Shown here: in pieces, positions 34,351-44,492 of the stretch
How positions within the stretch are numbered: position 1 is the stretch's first letter
Layout of the letters: every line of letters starts with the position of its first letter
From: Limnanthes douglasii subsp. nivea
Taxonomy: Eukaryota; Streptophyta; Magnoliopsida; Brassicales; Limnanthaceae
Direction of reading: 5' to 3'
NCBI GenBank assembly: GCA_036936605.1
Contig: JAUPFV010000005.1
Coordinates: 234,823,770-234,887,769, forward strand
DNA length: 64,000 nt
Made by a program: the position numbers and the translations under genes
Notes under the pieces: generated by a model
The model's input: the letters and a program-made list of their open reading frames with translations, nothing else
Database searches by the model: none
What the model was told of the DNA's origin: nothing

Positions 34351-36820
34351 ATGAGACATAGCTACCCGAAGCGGAAACCTAAACCCAAGAAGAAACAACC
34401 AGCGTTCGGATTCGTAGACTGGGCTAGCATCGGTCACCGTGCTGAAGAATACCGACGCGCGGGATTAATTTGGAGTTCTACTACCAAACCATTCACACCC
34501 GTACCGCAGCTCCACGACCCCATTATTGCCCATCTGATCCCCGCTGAGGCCTTCATCTTTCCTGAGTCATCTGGAGTTCATACCTTGGAGCCTATTGCCA
34601 TATCTTCTAGCAGCAGCTCTCCGCACTCCCCCATTGCCCAACGAAGCCGCCCGACGCCTTCGTCGGTTAATTCCTATGCTACCGCGCCTTCTTTCTCATC
34701 CCGACGTCGCGGCCGAGGTCAATTTCTTTCTATGGGTGAAACCAGTTCTCCGACTTCTCCGGCGAGAGGTAATTTCCTTGAGATGGTTCAGCTTACTCCC
34801 TCCATACGAGGATACCAAATCGGTACTAACACAGCTATGATATTTTTAGGTCTTAATCAGCGGCCCTTGACTCCCGCAGAAATGGATCCCGAACGCGCCT
34901 GTCGCGAACAAAATGAGGTCCCTCCGACCCAAACTGGTAGCTGTTCGAATCCTTTCGACCACGTCGTGCGAGAAACCGATCCGGGTGCGGCTGGCGCCCT
35001 TAGTTCTGATAAAAGCCTGGTAGTGAATACCGAGGAGTCGGATGCAGACGCTCTGCCTGTCGGCGCTCTACCTGTTGGAGACGGTGTTGCTGCTGGAAAC
35101 GCCGCTGCCCCTCATGCGGAGCCACTTCCTGAGGAGATAGAAGCGATTGTTACCACTACCTATCATCGTTGGTTGCCCGCGGACTACGTCATTTCCCTGT
35201 TCGAAGGCAAGTATCTCTACTTCACTGCTGAGGAACAGCCAGAGCTGCTGGTTCGGTGGGGCATCCCCGAGTGCGTCACTGTTAGGTTTCCAGTTCCCGG
35301 GGAGACCCCCGTTCATGTTCGGTCACGAGAAATCGTGGTTTTTACCGAACTATTCAACTAGGGCCTCAGATTCCCCCTGGATCCCGAGATTGTTCTGTAT
35401 TTCAGAACTCTGCAGATCTGCCCCTCTCAGCTGACGCCCAACGCCTGGTACACGCTGATGTCCTGCATAATGGCCTCGCGCCTTTCAGGTCTGGTTATTC
35501 CCATGGAGCAGTACATAGCCATGTCCGGGTTGTCTAAATCTCCGAAGTCGGCTTTCTTCTATTCTTCCCTTGCAAATACCTAGAAGATAGTGAACGATTT
35601 TTTTGAGGGCGACAAGGGTTGGAAACACCGCTTCGTCTTTTTAAGTGGCTGCTGGGAAAATGGCCGCCCTTATAGCCGAGAGAATCCGAGGCTACTGCTG
35701 CGGACATGGGTTCCTGATGGTAAGCTTTTTTATTTTTTATTTTTTAAACCGAACCTTTGTGCAGTGTCGAAGGAGTTTGTCTAGGGGCTGAAGAAGGACT
35801 ACTTTAAAGCGGGAAAGGCTACCTTCCAAGTGTTAAAGGATTATGCTAAGAAGCACTGGGGTCGGGCGATGCACCATGCATTTAAGAATACAAATCTGAT
35901 CATGAGCAACCTATGGCGTTGTTCATCAGAACTGCTATCAATTGAGCAGCTGCGTCAGCCCCTGAGTATGGAGGACTTAATCGCCAAGACCGAAGCACCT
36001 GATGCGCACCTGTTTCTACCGAAGCGTAACAAGGCACCTAGCAAGCGCCCAAAATCTGACGATGAGGTCGAAAAAGGTGCTACCGGTGCTGAAGAGGTTG
36101 ATGCTCGTGGTCCTCAGGACGAAGCTGCTGCTGAGGGTGATGAGGCGCCACCGACCCAGGAGTTTGCTTTGAAGCGGAAGGGAAAAGCCGAAGCGGATGG
36201 AACTCGGGCTAAAAGACCCAAACGCTCAAAGAGAAAAGGCGGTTCAGTCCCCGATGTTGAAAATGCCACTGTCCCGGAGCTCTTCGATCAGTATGAGAAG
36301 GTTGATAGTGGTTCAAAGGGAGCCCCCGTGGTGGTAATCCCTGCAGGGAACAGATGGATTGGTCATTTCTTTGTACAATTTGTTTGTACCAGCGGCCATG
36401 AAGGAGCGTCGGGCAATTGAGCTGGGCCAGAAGCTAGAGTGCGTAGATGTAAGGATTGCTGGTCTGGAAGAGGAGGTGCAGAAGGCTAAAACGGCTCAGG
36501 AACTGGCGGAAGGGCGTCTTGTGGAGGCCGAACAGGCCATAGAACAAACAAAGAAGGCCCGGGAAGATCGCGCCGCTATCTTGACGCGGGAGATCCAAGA
36601 GCTGAAAGCTGCGAACACTGTCTTTGTCGACAAGTGCAAGAAATGGATGGAGAAGGAGACAGCTGAAGCCAAAGCCGCATACACGTTGTCGTTTCATAAT
36701 CGCTTCCCGGACCTTCACCTCGGGGCGATGTGGCTGGATGTGCCGGAAGATGACCTCCCTTCTGACGTTGTCTGCGAAGATGAGTCGGATGACACCGGGT
36801 CGGAGGAGGATGAATCGTGA
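34351..36820 (+). pseudogene. Element B antisense ORF (aORF)
   Basis: ATG 34351 opens a 336-codon frame: a basic start (PKRKPKPKKKQ), a disordered Ser/Pro-rich stretch, then RWGIPECVTVRFPVPGETPV and FTELFN, ending at TAG (35359). In frame beyond the stop come GLRFPLDP, QLTPNAWYTLMSCIMASRLS and EGDKGWKHRFVFLSGCW. An intron-like 45-nt stretch follows at 35720-35764. Then come NLWRCSSELLSIEQL, an acidic/basic linker with KRPKRSKRKGG, a frameshift near 36360, a coiled coil (RIAGLEEEVQKAKTAQ..) and the end RFPDLHLGAMWLDVPEDDL with an acidic tail. Layout and end match the aORF of element A. Stops at 35359, 35581 and 35782 make it a pseudogene. Function is unknown; Tat elements of many plants have such ORFs. 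Confidence 0.85.
35720..35764 (+). other. Intron-like segment in the element B aORF (45 nt)
   Basis: GTAAGC starts and TTTGTGCAG ends a very T-rich 45-nt stretch located at the same protein position and phase (phase 1, after RTWVPD) as the intron of element A. At 45 nt it is shorter than usual plant introns, and being a multiple of three it can also be read through, so splicing is less certain than in A. Confidence 0.5.
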
Positions 36821-37011
36821 TCCTGACGCCCTCGTTTTTTGCTTTGTTGTTTTTTGAATTTTGGGGACTGCGGAGTCCCCTATCAATTTCCCTCTGTGAA
36901 CAAAATTCTCAAACAATCAATGTTTTTTGTATGTTGATATTTATTGGGTGTTTTTTTATAATGCTTTAATAGATGTATGATAGGGTCAGATCCCCGAGTA
37001 ATCGGTGCTAG

Positions 37012-37550
37012 ATTGAAAATTTTTCGTATGGTCGGCAATGTAAAATGCGGATTAGTTGAAAACTAAAAAGCCCATAAAGGTTCTGTTGATCAATATAATA
37101 TCGAAAATGTTCCCAAAGGGCCGGGAATTGTAAGATGTAGATCAGTTCGAAAACTGAAAAACCAAAGAAGGTTCTGTAGATCAATGTAACATTGAAAATT
37201 TCCCATAGGGTCGGGATTTTAAGATGTAGATCAGTCCGAAAACCGAAAAACCAATGAAGGTTCTGTAGATTCAATGTGACATTGAAAATTTCCCATAGGG
37301 TCGGGATATTAAGATGTAGATCAGTTCGAAAAACTGAAAAACCAATGAAGGTTCTGTAGATTCAATGTGATATTGAAAATTTCCCATAGGGTCGGGATTT
37401 TAAGATGTAGATCAGTTCGAAAAACTGAAAAACCAATGAAGGTTCTGTAGATTCAATGTGATATTAAAAATTTCCCATAGGGTCGGGATTTTAAGATGTA
37501 GATCAGTTCGAAAAACTAAAAAACCAATGCAGGTTATGTAGATCAATCAA
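37012..37550 (-). repeat. Element B 3'UTR tandem array, about 90-bp unit, about 6 copies
   Basis: GAAGGTTCTGTAGATTCAAT, then TTTCCCATAGGGTCGGGATT, then AAGATGTAGATCAGTTCGAA, recurs at about 90-bp steps between the end of the aORF and the end of pol. The copies nearest 37012 are more diverged than the central ones. Its sequence is unrelated to the 50-bp array at the same place in element A. Confidence 0.92.
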
Positions 37551-37765
37551 GATTAGTAGGGACAAACGTCGACCAGCTCGTCAGCTGACCAAGTTTGTAA
37601 TACTTCAAAGATTGGAAGGCAAAAACTTTTGATTAACTCAATCAAGGGGGTCGGGTGTTAATGATGCCTCATTAAAACCTTCTTGCGCCACCGAGGTAGG
37701 AAAGAGTGCATCCCCGGCCAATAAGTTCTTACAGACAATGCTTAACGAATTACAGGCATGTAAAA

Positions 37766-40700
37766 TTATTCTAAATACAATTTCAGATGTTCGATGTTCC
37801 ATGGCAGTCTTAACGAGTTCCCGAGCTTGTTTTGCAAACGATATGTCCCGCTCTTGATTTTTTCTATGACTTTGTATGGTCCTTCCCAGTTCGGGGTGAG
37901 CTTGCTAAGGCTTTTGTCTTTGGTGTGCAGAAAGACGCGTCTCAAAACCTTGTCACCGACTTTAAACTCCCGACGGCGTACTTTAGATGCATACCGACTT
38001 CTCATCAGGGTCTGATAGTGTGAAGAGTTCAACTGAGCGCGATTATGTTTTTCTTCTATGAGGTCGAGAGCGAGTCGTCTGTCGTCTTTGTTTGTGTTTT
38101 CATCATAGGTACCGATTCTGAAAGATGGAAAAATGGATTCTGCCGGAGTGACCGCGTCCATACCATATACCATAGCATAAGGTGACTCTTGGGTCGCCGT
38201 CCGAGGGGTGGTTCGGTAAGCCCATAACACTTCTTGTAGATAGTCCGGCCATTTACCAGCCTTTCCTTCGAGGTTCTTTTTTAGTCCGTCCAGAATGGTT
38301 CGGTTGGTGACTTCGACTTGCCCATTCGCTTGAGGATGGAATGGAGCAGAGAAACATTGTCTGATCCTGTGAGTTGTGCAAAAAGTTTTCATTTCTCCGC
38401 TGTCGAATTGCGGTCTGTTGTCCATGGTTAGCCTCTGGGGTACCCCGAATCGACAACAGACGTTGGACCAAATAAATTTGATGATGTCTTTGGCCTTAGT
38501 GGCGGATAACGGCTTAGCTTCAACCCATTTGGAAAAATAGTCAACCGCCACCACGATCGTCTGTCTCCCACCAGATGCCATCGGTAGCGGTCCAACAAGG
38601 TCGATTCCCTATCGGTCGAAGGGTAATCCTTCTGATATGGATTCTAAAGGAGCTGCGGGTATGTTTATCACGTTCGCAAATCTTTGACAAGTATCGCAAG
38701 TTTTTACGATTTACCGTGCGTCCGCTGTTATCGTCGGCCAATAAAATCCTGCGAGAAAAATTCTTCTAATTAAGGCCTTGTAACCACAATGAGCCGCACC
38801 CTCTCCGTCAAGTAGTTCGGATACAATTATATGCGACTCGTGGACCCCCAGACATCTGAGAAATGGGCGGCTGAATGAATTTTTGTATAGTATGTCGCCC
38901 AATAACGTGTAACCTCGGGCCTTGTTGCGAACCTTTCGAGCCGAAGCGTCATCGCTGGGTAGTCGACCTTCGGCTAGGAAGGCTATGATATCACACCGCC
39001 AATCCAACATCGTTACCGAGGAAATCTGGCAAGCGATTTCAGGTCGGTTATCAAGCTCCTGCCGTTCGATGATGGATGGATTTTCTTGCTCGGTTACCCA
39101 GGGATAATTTTCCTGCTGTACTTGCCTTGCTCCACATACTTGTGCTAGCCGCAGTCCAGCCAGGGCAGCTTCATATTCGGCTTCGTTGTTTGATGTAGGA
39201 AACCCGAATCGGATGGCCTGGTGCATACTGATGCCTGTTGGGGTGACTATCTGTACGCCCGCTCCGCAGCCATTGACATTCCCCCCCCCCCCCCCCCCCC
39301 CCCCCGTCGGTGCGGATGGTCCACTCATTTGGTTCGGCCTCTCCAGATGGTGCATCCCGATCCGGACGCTCGGAATGGAACTCTACTAAAAAATCAGCCA
39401 GAACTTGGCCTTTGACGGCTGTCCGTGGCTCAAAGTTGATGTCGAAATCGCCTAATTCGACCGACCATTTAGACATTTTCCCGGATATGTCCGGTCGCTG
39501 GAGTATGTATTTGAGCGGACGATGATAGGGTGGGCTTGAAAATATGGACGCATTTTTCATGCTGCGGTCACTAGGGCTAAAGCTATTTTCTCCACCCTCA
39601 AATACCGCGTTTCCGCATCCAGTAAGCTTTTGCTTACAAAGTAGACCGATGTAGGGGCTGGTCCTGACTCGCTGATCAAAGCCGCACTAACTGCAAAATC
39701 TGTAACCGTAATGTAAAGGAAAAGGGTCTCGCCTGTTAGAGGCTTCGTTAAGAGATTCGGGGACGATAGATATCGCTTAATCCCTAAAAATGCTTCGTTA
39801 CTTTCGGGTGTCCACACAAAATTCTTAGCATGTCTCAAGACCTGAAAAAAGGGAGCGCATTTGTCAGACGAACGAGAGATAAAACGATTTAAAGCAGCCA
39901 AACGCCCAGTTAGGATATGGACTTCCTTGATGTTCTTAGGTGGGGTCATGTCGATAAGAGCTCGGAGTTGGATGGAATTGGCTTCAATCCCTTTTTCGCT
40001 AACAAAGAAACATAGAAACTTGCCTGACCTAACCCCGAAGGAGCATTTTTCGGGGTTGAGCTTGAGGTTTATACCCCTGAGGTTATCAAAAGTTTCTCGC
40101 AAATCGGCAAGGTGGTCCTCGTCCGTGCCGCTCTTGACTAACATGTCATCAATGTATACCTTCATATTTCTCCCAATTTGGCCCTCGAATGTTTTATTAA
40201 GAAGCCTCTGGTACGTTGCCCCGACATTTTTCAGTCCGAACGGCATGACCTTGTAGCAATACAGACCTCGGCCTGTTATAAACGTGGTGTTTTCTTGATC
40301 TGCTGGGTGCAACTTGATCTGATTATAGCCGGTGTGCGCATCCATGAATGACAGTAGTCTATTTCCCGAAGTCGAATCTACCAATTGGTCAATCCTCGGC
40401 ATCGGGAAAGGGTCCTTTGGGCACGCCCGATTGAGGTCGGTGAAGTCCATGCACATTCTCCACTTCCCATTTTTCTTCTTGACCAGAACGGGATTGGAGG
40501 TCCACAGCGGGTAACTTGCTTCCTTTATGTGCCCGACGCTGATCATTCTTTCGACTTCGCGTAAAATAATGTCTGCCTTTTCCGGGGAAAAAACCTGACG
40601 TTTTTGAGAGACAGGTCTGACGTTTTTGTTAACAGTTAGCCGGTGAATAACACAAGACTCCGGGACTCCGATTACATCCCTCGAGCACCATGCGAATAAA

Positions 40701-40884
40701 TCTAAATTCTCCAGCAGTAAAGACAATAACTGTTCCCTGAAGATCGGCGACAAACAAACCCCGATCTGCAGAACTTTTCCTTCGGCAAACGGGTGTTGTT
40801 CACATTCTTCGTCGGTAGTCAGATAGCTAGGAGCTTCCCTACGGTCATCAACAGGTAACGACCCCGGGGGAGCCCCTTTAACTG
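37766..40884 (-). pseudogene. Element B pol: RT, RNase H, integrase
   Basis: RT (40753-39557) is open for 398 codons: LVKKKNGKWRMCMDFTDLN, CPKDPFPMPRIDQLVDSTSG and catalytic YIDDMLVK. A TGA follows at 39559-39557, in place of the Arg of AARKMRPYF, and small shifts follow. RNase H (39560-about 39110) starts RTDGG, is distorted by a 25-base G run, and loses its second half after CGARQVQ. The rest is integrase: HCGYKALIRRIFLAGFYWP, CDTCQRFA, catalytic Asp in VVAVDYFSKW, Asp in TMDNRPQFD (usual G is R) and Glu in HPQANGQVEVTNRT. Stops TAA at 38713 and TAG near 38596 interrupt it. The GPY module WEGPYKVIEKIKSGTYRL and the end WNIEHLKLYLE are intact. Confidence 0.93.
39281..39305. repeat. Homopolymer run of 25 C (25 G on the pol strand)
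   Basis: Replaces the 'GGSN' stretch of RNase H (RTDGGSN.NGCGAG in relatives), giving a run of Gly codons and a frame change. A run of this length in otherwise mixed sequence suggests polymerase slippage or an assembly or sequencing artefact. Confidence 0.95.
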
Positions 40885-43005
40885 TTATTCCCGTGCCTGA
40901 ACCATCTCTTGATCATTTTTAGGTGCTAATGCTGCCCGGTAACACTCTCGCGCCGCTTTCTGGCTACTTCGGACTATACCTACATTGTTTACGACTACGT
41001 ATTTCAAACACTGATGGATTGTAGATGATACCGCATGCATTCGCAATATCCATGATCTGCCGAAAATTGCGTTATGGGAAGCCGGTGCGTCTACTACCAC
41101 GAATAGAACGGTGACCTCCTTCTTAAATGGGTCGCGGCCTAGCTGAATGATGCCCTCAAATTCTCCGATGACGTCAGCTGCCGACCCAGTAAATCCCACT
41201 ATGGTACGGTCTGACCGCGTGATGACCGAAGGTGTCCTGAATTTGGCGAAAGTGGACGCGAAGATTATGTTAGCTGAACTACCTGTGCCCACCAAGATAC
41301 GTCTGACTTCCTCCCCTGCAATGGCCGCCCCGATCACGATGGCATCCTCGTGAGGGCCGGCTATATCTCTCATGTCGTCGTCGTCGAAATATAGGATCGG
41401 TGACAGGACGCTTTTGGAGTGGGGGTAAGGTCGAGCCTCTAATTGAGTGGTTAGATTCACAATATGCCTCTTCCTGGAAGAGTGTGTGGTACCTGCCATA
41501 GAATCTCCACCGAAGATAGTCAGAGATTCAAAGAATTCACAAAGGTTTCTCACATTACCGACGTTTTCCTCAGCTTTCTCTTCGATGATCCCGATGATGT
41601 TGCGGTTTGCCTCGGGGTCGAGGTACTCAATGGAGACATCAAAAGGGTCGGTTACCTCAGAAATGGTCATAGTGGTTTTGGGCTTCGGAACTATCACGAC
41701 TTCTCTCGAAGTTGTACTCTGCTGAGCTTTCTTGACATATTCCAGGAGGTTTCCGTGCTCTATGAGCATCTGTATTTCTTTCTTGAGGGCAATGCAATCC
41801 TTAGTATCATGCCCCACGTCTTCGTGGTAGCGACAATAACGGTTGTTCATCTGTTCCCAAGGCGTTGGTATTGGGAAAGGCCTTCGATACATCTCGCTTT
41901 TCTTAGTTTATTCGTAGATTGATGATACACATTCTGTTAGGTCGGCGAAATAAGCAGGTCGGATCCACTTGTTAGATATGGGTCGTGAAACCGTTTGACT
42001 TGTCTGCTTCGCTTTCTGGCTCGGTGGAGCCGAAGGCTTGGTAGTTAAGGACTGGGTCGGGTGTATTGTGCTAACCGGTTAGGCTGCATGAGCGTAGCTA
42101 GATTGAGTCCATTGTCTTATCACGACCGCCTCTTGCGCGCTCTGCTGAATTTGTGCAACCAGTTCGGACGCCTCGGTTTCTTCGATCAATATTTGTTTTT
42201 CTACTTGAGCCAGAAGGGCGGAAAAAGTGAACGTTTGCTTCTTTGTTACCGCTTGCTTCATTGGTCCCGGGAGCAAGCCCAAGCGATATGCGGTCAGTGC
42301 CACGTTTTCCTCGCAGTGGTCCAGGTTGATTTTAGCGTCGATAAAACGCCTGGTATACTCTCTGAGGCTTTCTCCCAACCTCTGTTTACAATTCATAATA
42401 GTGTCTATGTTGGCTCGGAAACTCTTGCTTCCGACGAAATGCTGCCTAAACATCGTCCAGAACATCCCAAATTTTTTGATGCAGCCTTGTGGTAAACGAT
42501 TGTACCATTTGGACGCCCGATCTCGGAAATTCGTCGAAAACGCCCTACATAGGAGTTTATCGTCATTGTCGAAACTCAGCATGAAGTATTTGAAGGCTTC
42601 CAATTGGTTATCCGGATCCTTCTTCCCGTCGTACTTCTCTAATTTGGAAATATCAAACCTCTTTGAGAGTTGCCCCGCTAATATTTCGTCGGGCAATGGT
42701 GAAGCTCTCCAATTCATCCCGTACCCGAAAGCTCCGCCTCCGAGTCCTTCTGTCTGAACTCCGTAGATTCCTTCATCCCCTGGATTGATAAACTGGCTGC
42801 TGGTTCGGTACCCCTGGTTCTGGCTGTTCGAAGGTTGCCATTGCACTTGAGGCAGCGCTACTCGCTCTTCCCGACTGGCCGCAGGCATTTCTTTTTTCTC
42901 AAATGACACTCGCTCTTCCCGACCCGAGGTTCCTTCGCCCTCGGATAGCGACACGGCTCAGGCTACTTCTCTCCTGACCCTCTCTTCAACAGCCTCGTCA
43001 TTCAT
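40885..43005 (-). pseudogene. Element B gag-protease
   Basis: ATG at 43005-43003 gives MNDEAVEERVRREVA, then TGA, after which the same frame stays open to 42079. It contains NWRASPLPDEILAGQLSKRF, DISKLEKYDGKKDPDNQLEA and REYTRRFIDAKINLD (capsid-like gag). After two or more stops (42081 and about 41910) the frame continues with the zinc knuckle CRYHEDVGHDTKDCIALKKE and the protease domain. The protease active site reads LVGTGSSANI; the family has D-T-G or D-S-G, so the catalytic Asp is Gly (GGC). The frame ends at TAA 40887-40885, followed by CAG TTA. One base appears missing just after, which puts RT in another frame here but not in element A. Confidence 0.92.
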
Positions 43006-43054
43006 CTTTTCAATCGCAATTTCAAAGAAAAAGATTCATTTCTGGTATCACGTG

Positions 43055-43072
43055 TTCCCACAGACGGCGCCA
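43055..43072 (-). other. Element B primer-binding site
   Basis: On minus, TGGCGCCGTCTGTGGGAA follows the 5' LTR end (CTCATCA) after one base. Identical to the site of element A. Confidence 0.85.
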
Positions 43073-43073
43073 A

Positions 43074-43398
43074 TGATGAGAGAATAAATGACTAGGGAAT
43101 ATCTCGAATATTGAATCTGATGTGACTAGAGAGAGTGTAGAGAAAGAAAGAGCAAAGAGAATATAATAATGTGGAATGTCCCACCTACCAAGAATAAAGG
43201 ATCCCCTTTTATAGTGTTGGAAGGTGGACCCATTTATGTCATTGGTGGGCTTACTTTATTTTCTTTTTAGTCCCTTTTTATTTACATTGTTTACAAATTA
43301 CTCTCTAATTAATGATAAATACTCTCATAGACATTTTAGCTTCCTTCTATTCACAATTGGCTCCTTGTTCTTATTATCGGCGAATTGCTCCCTTATCA
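43074..43398 (-). repeat. Element B 5' LTR (325 bp)
   Basis: Partner of 33370-33711, with TG..CA ends on minus (TGATAAGG..TCTCATCA). The TATA box TATAAAAGGGG (minus, about 43213-43203) is the likely start region of gag-pol RNA. Right flank TAACT. Confidence 0.97.
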
Positions 43399-43403
43399 TA
43401 ACT

Positions 43404-44350
43404 AATTCAGTTTGGTGAGTGAAAAAAAACATGAATAAACAGATACTTGATGTACAACAAAAACTGACAACATGAGCTTCAAAATCATCGGTAAGGTCAA
43501 AATTGCCGATGAAACTAGCTGTTAACAGAAACATACTAGTCAATAGCTTAATAAGCTGAACTCAATGTACTAACAACAATAAACAAGTCTGATAAACAGT
43601 CTTCCGATGGTCTAAAACAGGTTTTACACGTAGCTATATCGACCGAAGACAGGAGGAATGTATCAGGCGACGTTGGTATACCGAAATGATCACCATAATT
43701 GTTTTTAGAAAAACCAACTTTTACTTGAAAAGCGGGTATTTTGTTAAGATATGAGAGGGAGGCGGTTGGTTACAAATTCAAATTTTAAAATATCTAATTG
43801 GTTTAAAATATCAGCATTTTCTATTATAAAAAAGGGCTTTATATAGTTGGTTGAGGATAGTTAAGAAATTAAAAAAAATTAATATTAAATGCAAATTATT
43901 TTAATGAAATGGATCTTAAATAAAGATAAATGAAAGTTTGGATACTTAATGATAATATATTTGATTAGCAGTATTTAAAATATCAATTTTCATTTCAATT
44001 TCAATGTCTATATCGGTTATCATGTTTATTATCTTATTAAGAAAATATCAAATATTGAATTTTCCACATCAAAAATGGGTTTCTGAGTTTTCATCTAATT
44101 TCTTATATAGTTCAAATTTATTGTTGTAGTTTTGGATGTATTATGATAAATTAGATCCAACAATAGATTTTAGTTGTATTAGAATAGTTTTTGTTTTAAT
44201 AGCTCTTAAATAAAGCTTCCAATAATTTTGTACAACTATATAATCAATTTAATATTGTAAAAGAGAGACTACGGTTTAGTAATTGTGACATTAATGATAA
44301 GTTAACTCATGGACAACAATAAAGAGATTATTAAACATTTATTTTGGTAG
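43404..44350. other. AT-rich flank between element B and the transporter gene
   Basis: No coding sequence was recognised. Sequence to the left of element B (up to 33369) and right of it (from 43404) was contiguous before insertion. The stretch next to 44350 is the likely upstream region of the zinc transporter gene. Confidence 0.5.
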
Positions 44351-44354
44351 GAAC

Positions 44355-44362
44355 TATATAAG
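44355..44362 (+). promoter_or_regulatory. TATA box of the zinc transporter gene
   Basis: TATATAAG lies 138 bp before the inferred ATG at 44493, allowing a leader of about 105 nt that includes a CT-rich stretch. Confidence 0.6.
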
Positions 44363-44492
44363 AGTCGCCATGAATTAGATTTTTCATCATTTGTTTTATA
44401 GAATATTCAACTAAAAGGCCTTGACTCGGATATACTTGCCCCACTCGAGTCTTCTTCTCTCACTGTTCAGAAACAGATTCACTCGATCCACC

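Larger units (their letters stand above)
33370..43398 (-). mobile_element. Element B: full-length Tat-lineage Ty3/gypsy retrotransposon (10.0 kb)
   Basis: Two LTRs, PBS and PPT frame, on minus, gag-protease, RT, RNase H and integrase, then a 90-bp tandem array and an antisense ORF on plus. Flanks are TTACT on the left and TAACT on the right, a 5-bp target duplication with one mismatch. LTR divergence of about 2.5 percent (hand count) suggests insertion around one million years ago if a commonly used plant rate of 1.3e-8 per site per year applies. Despite its youth it is dead: a gag stop at codon 16, protease DTG changed to GTG, frameshifts in pol, an RNase H deletion and integrase stops. Confidence 0.96.

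Noticed and set aside
44421..44492. Upstream extension of the zinc transporter frame by 24 codons
   Set aside because: The extension begins at TTG, not ATG. The first ATG, at 44493, has an ideal CCACCATGG context.
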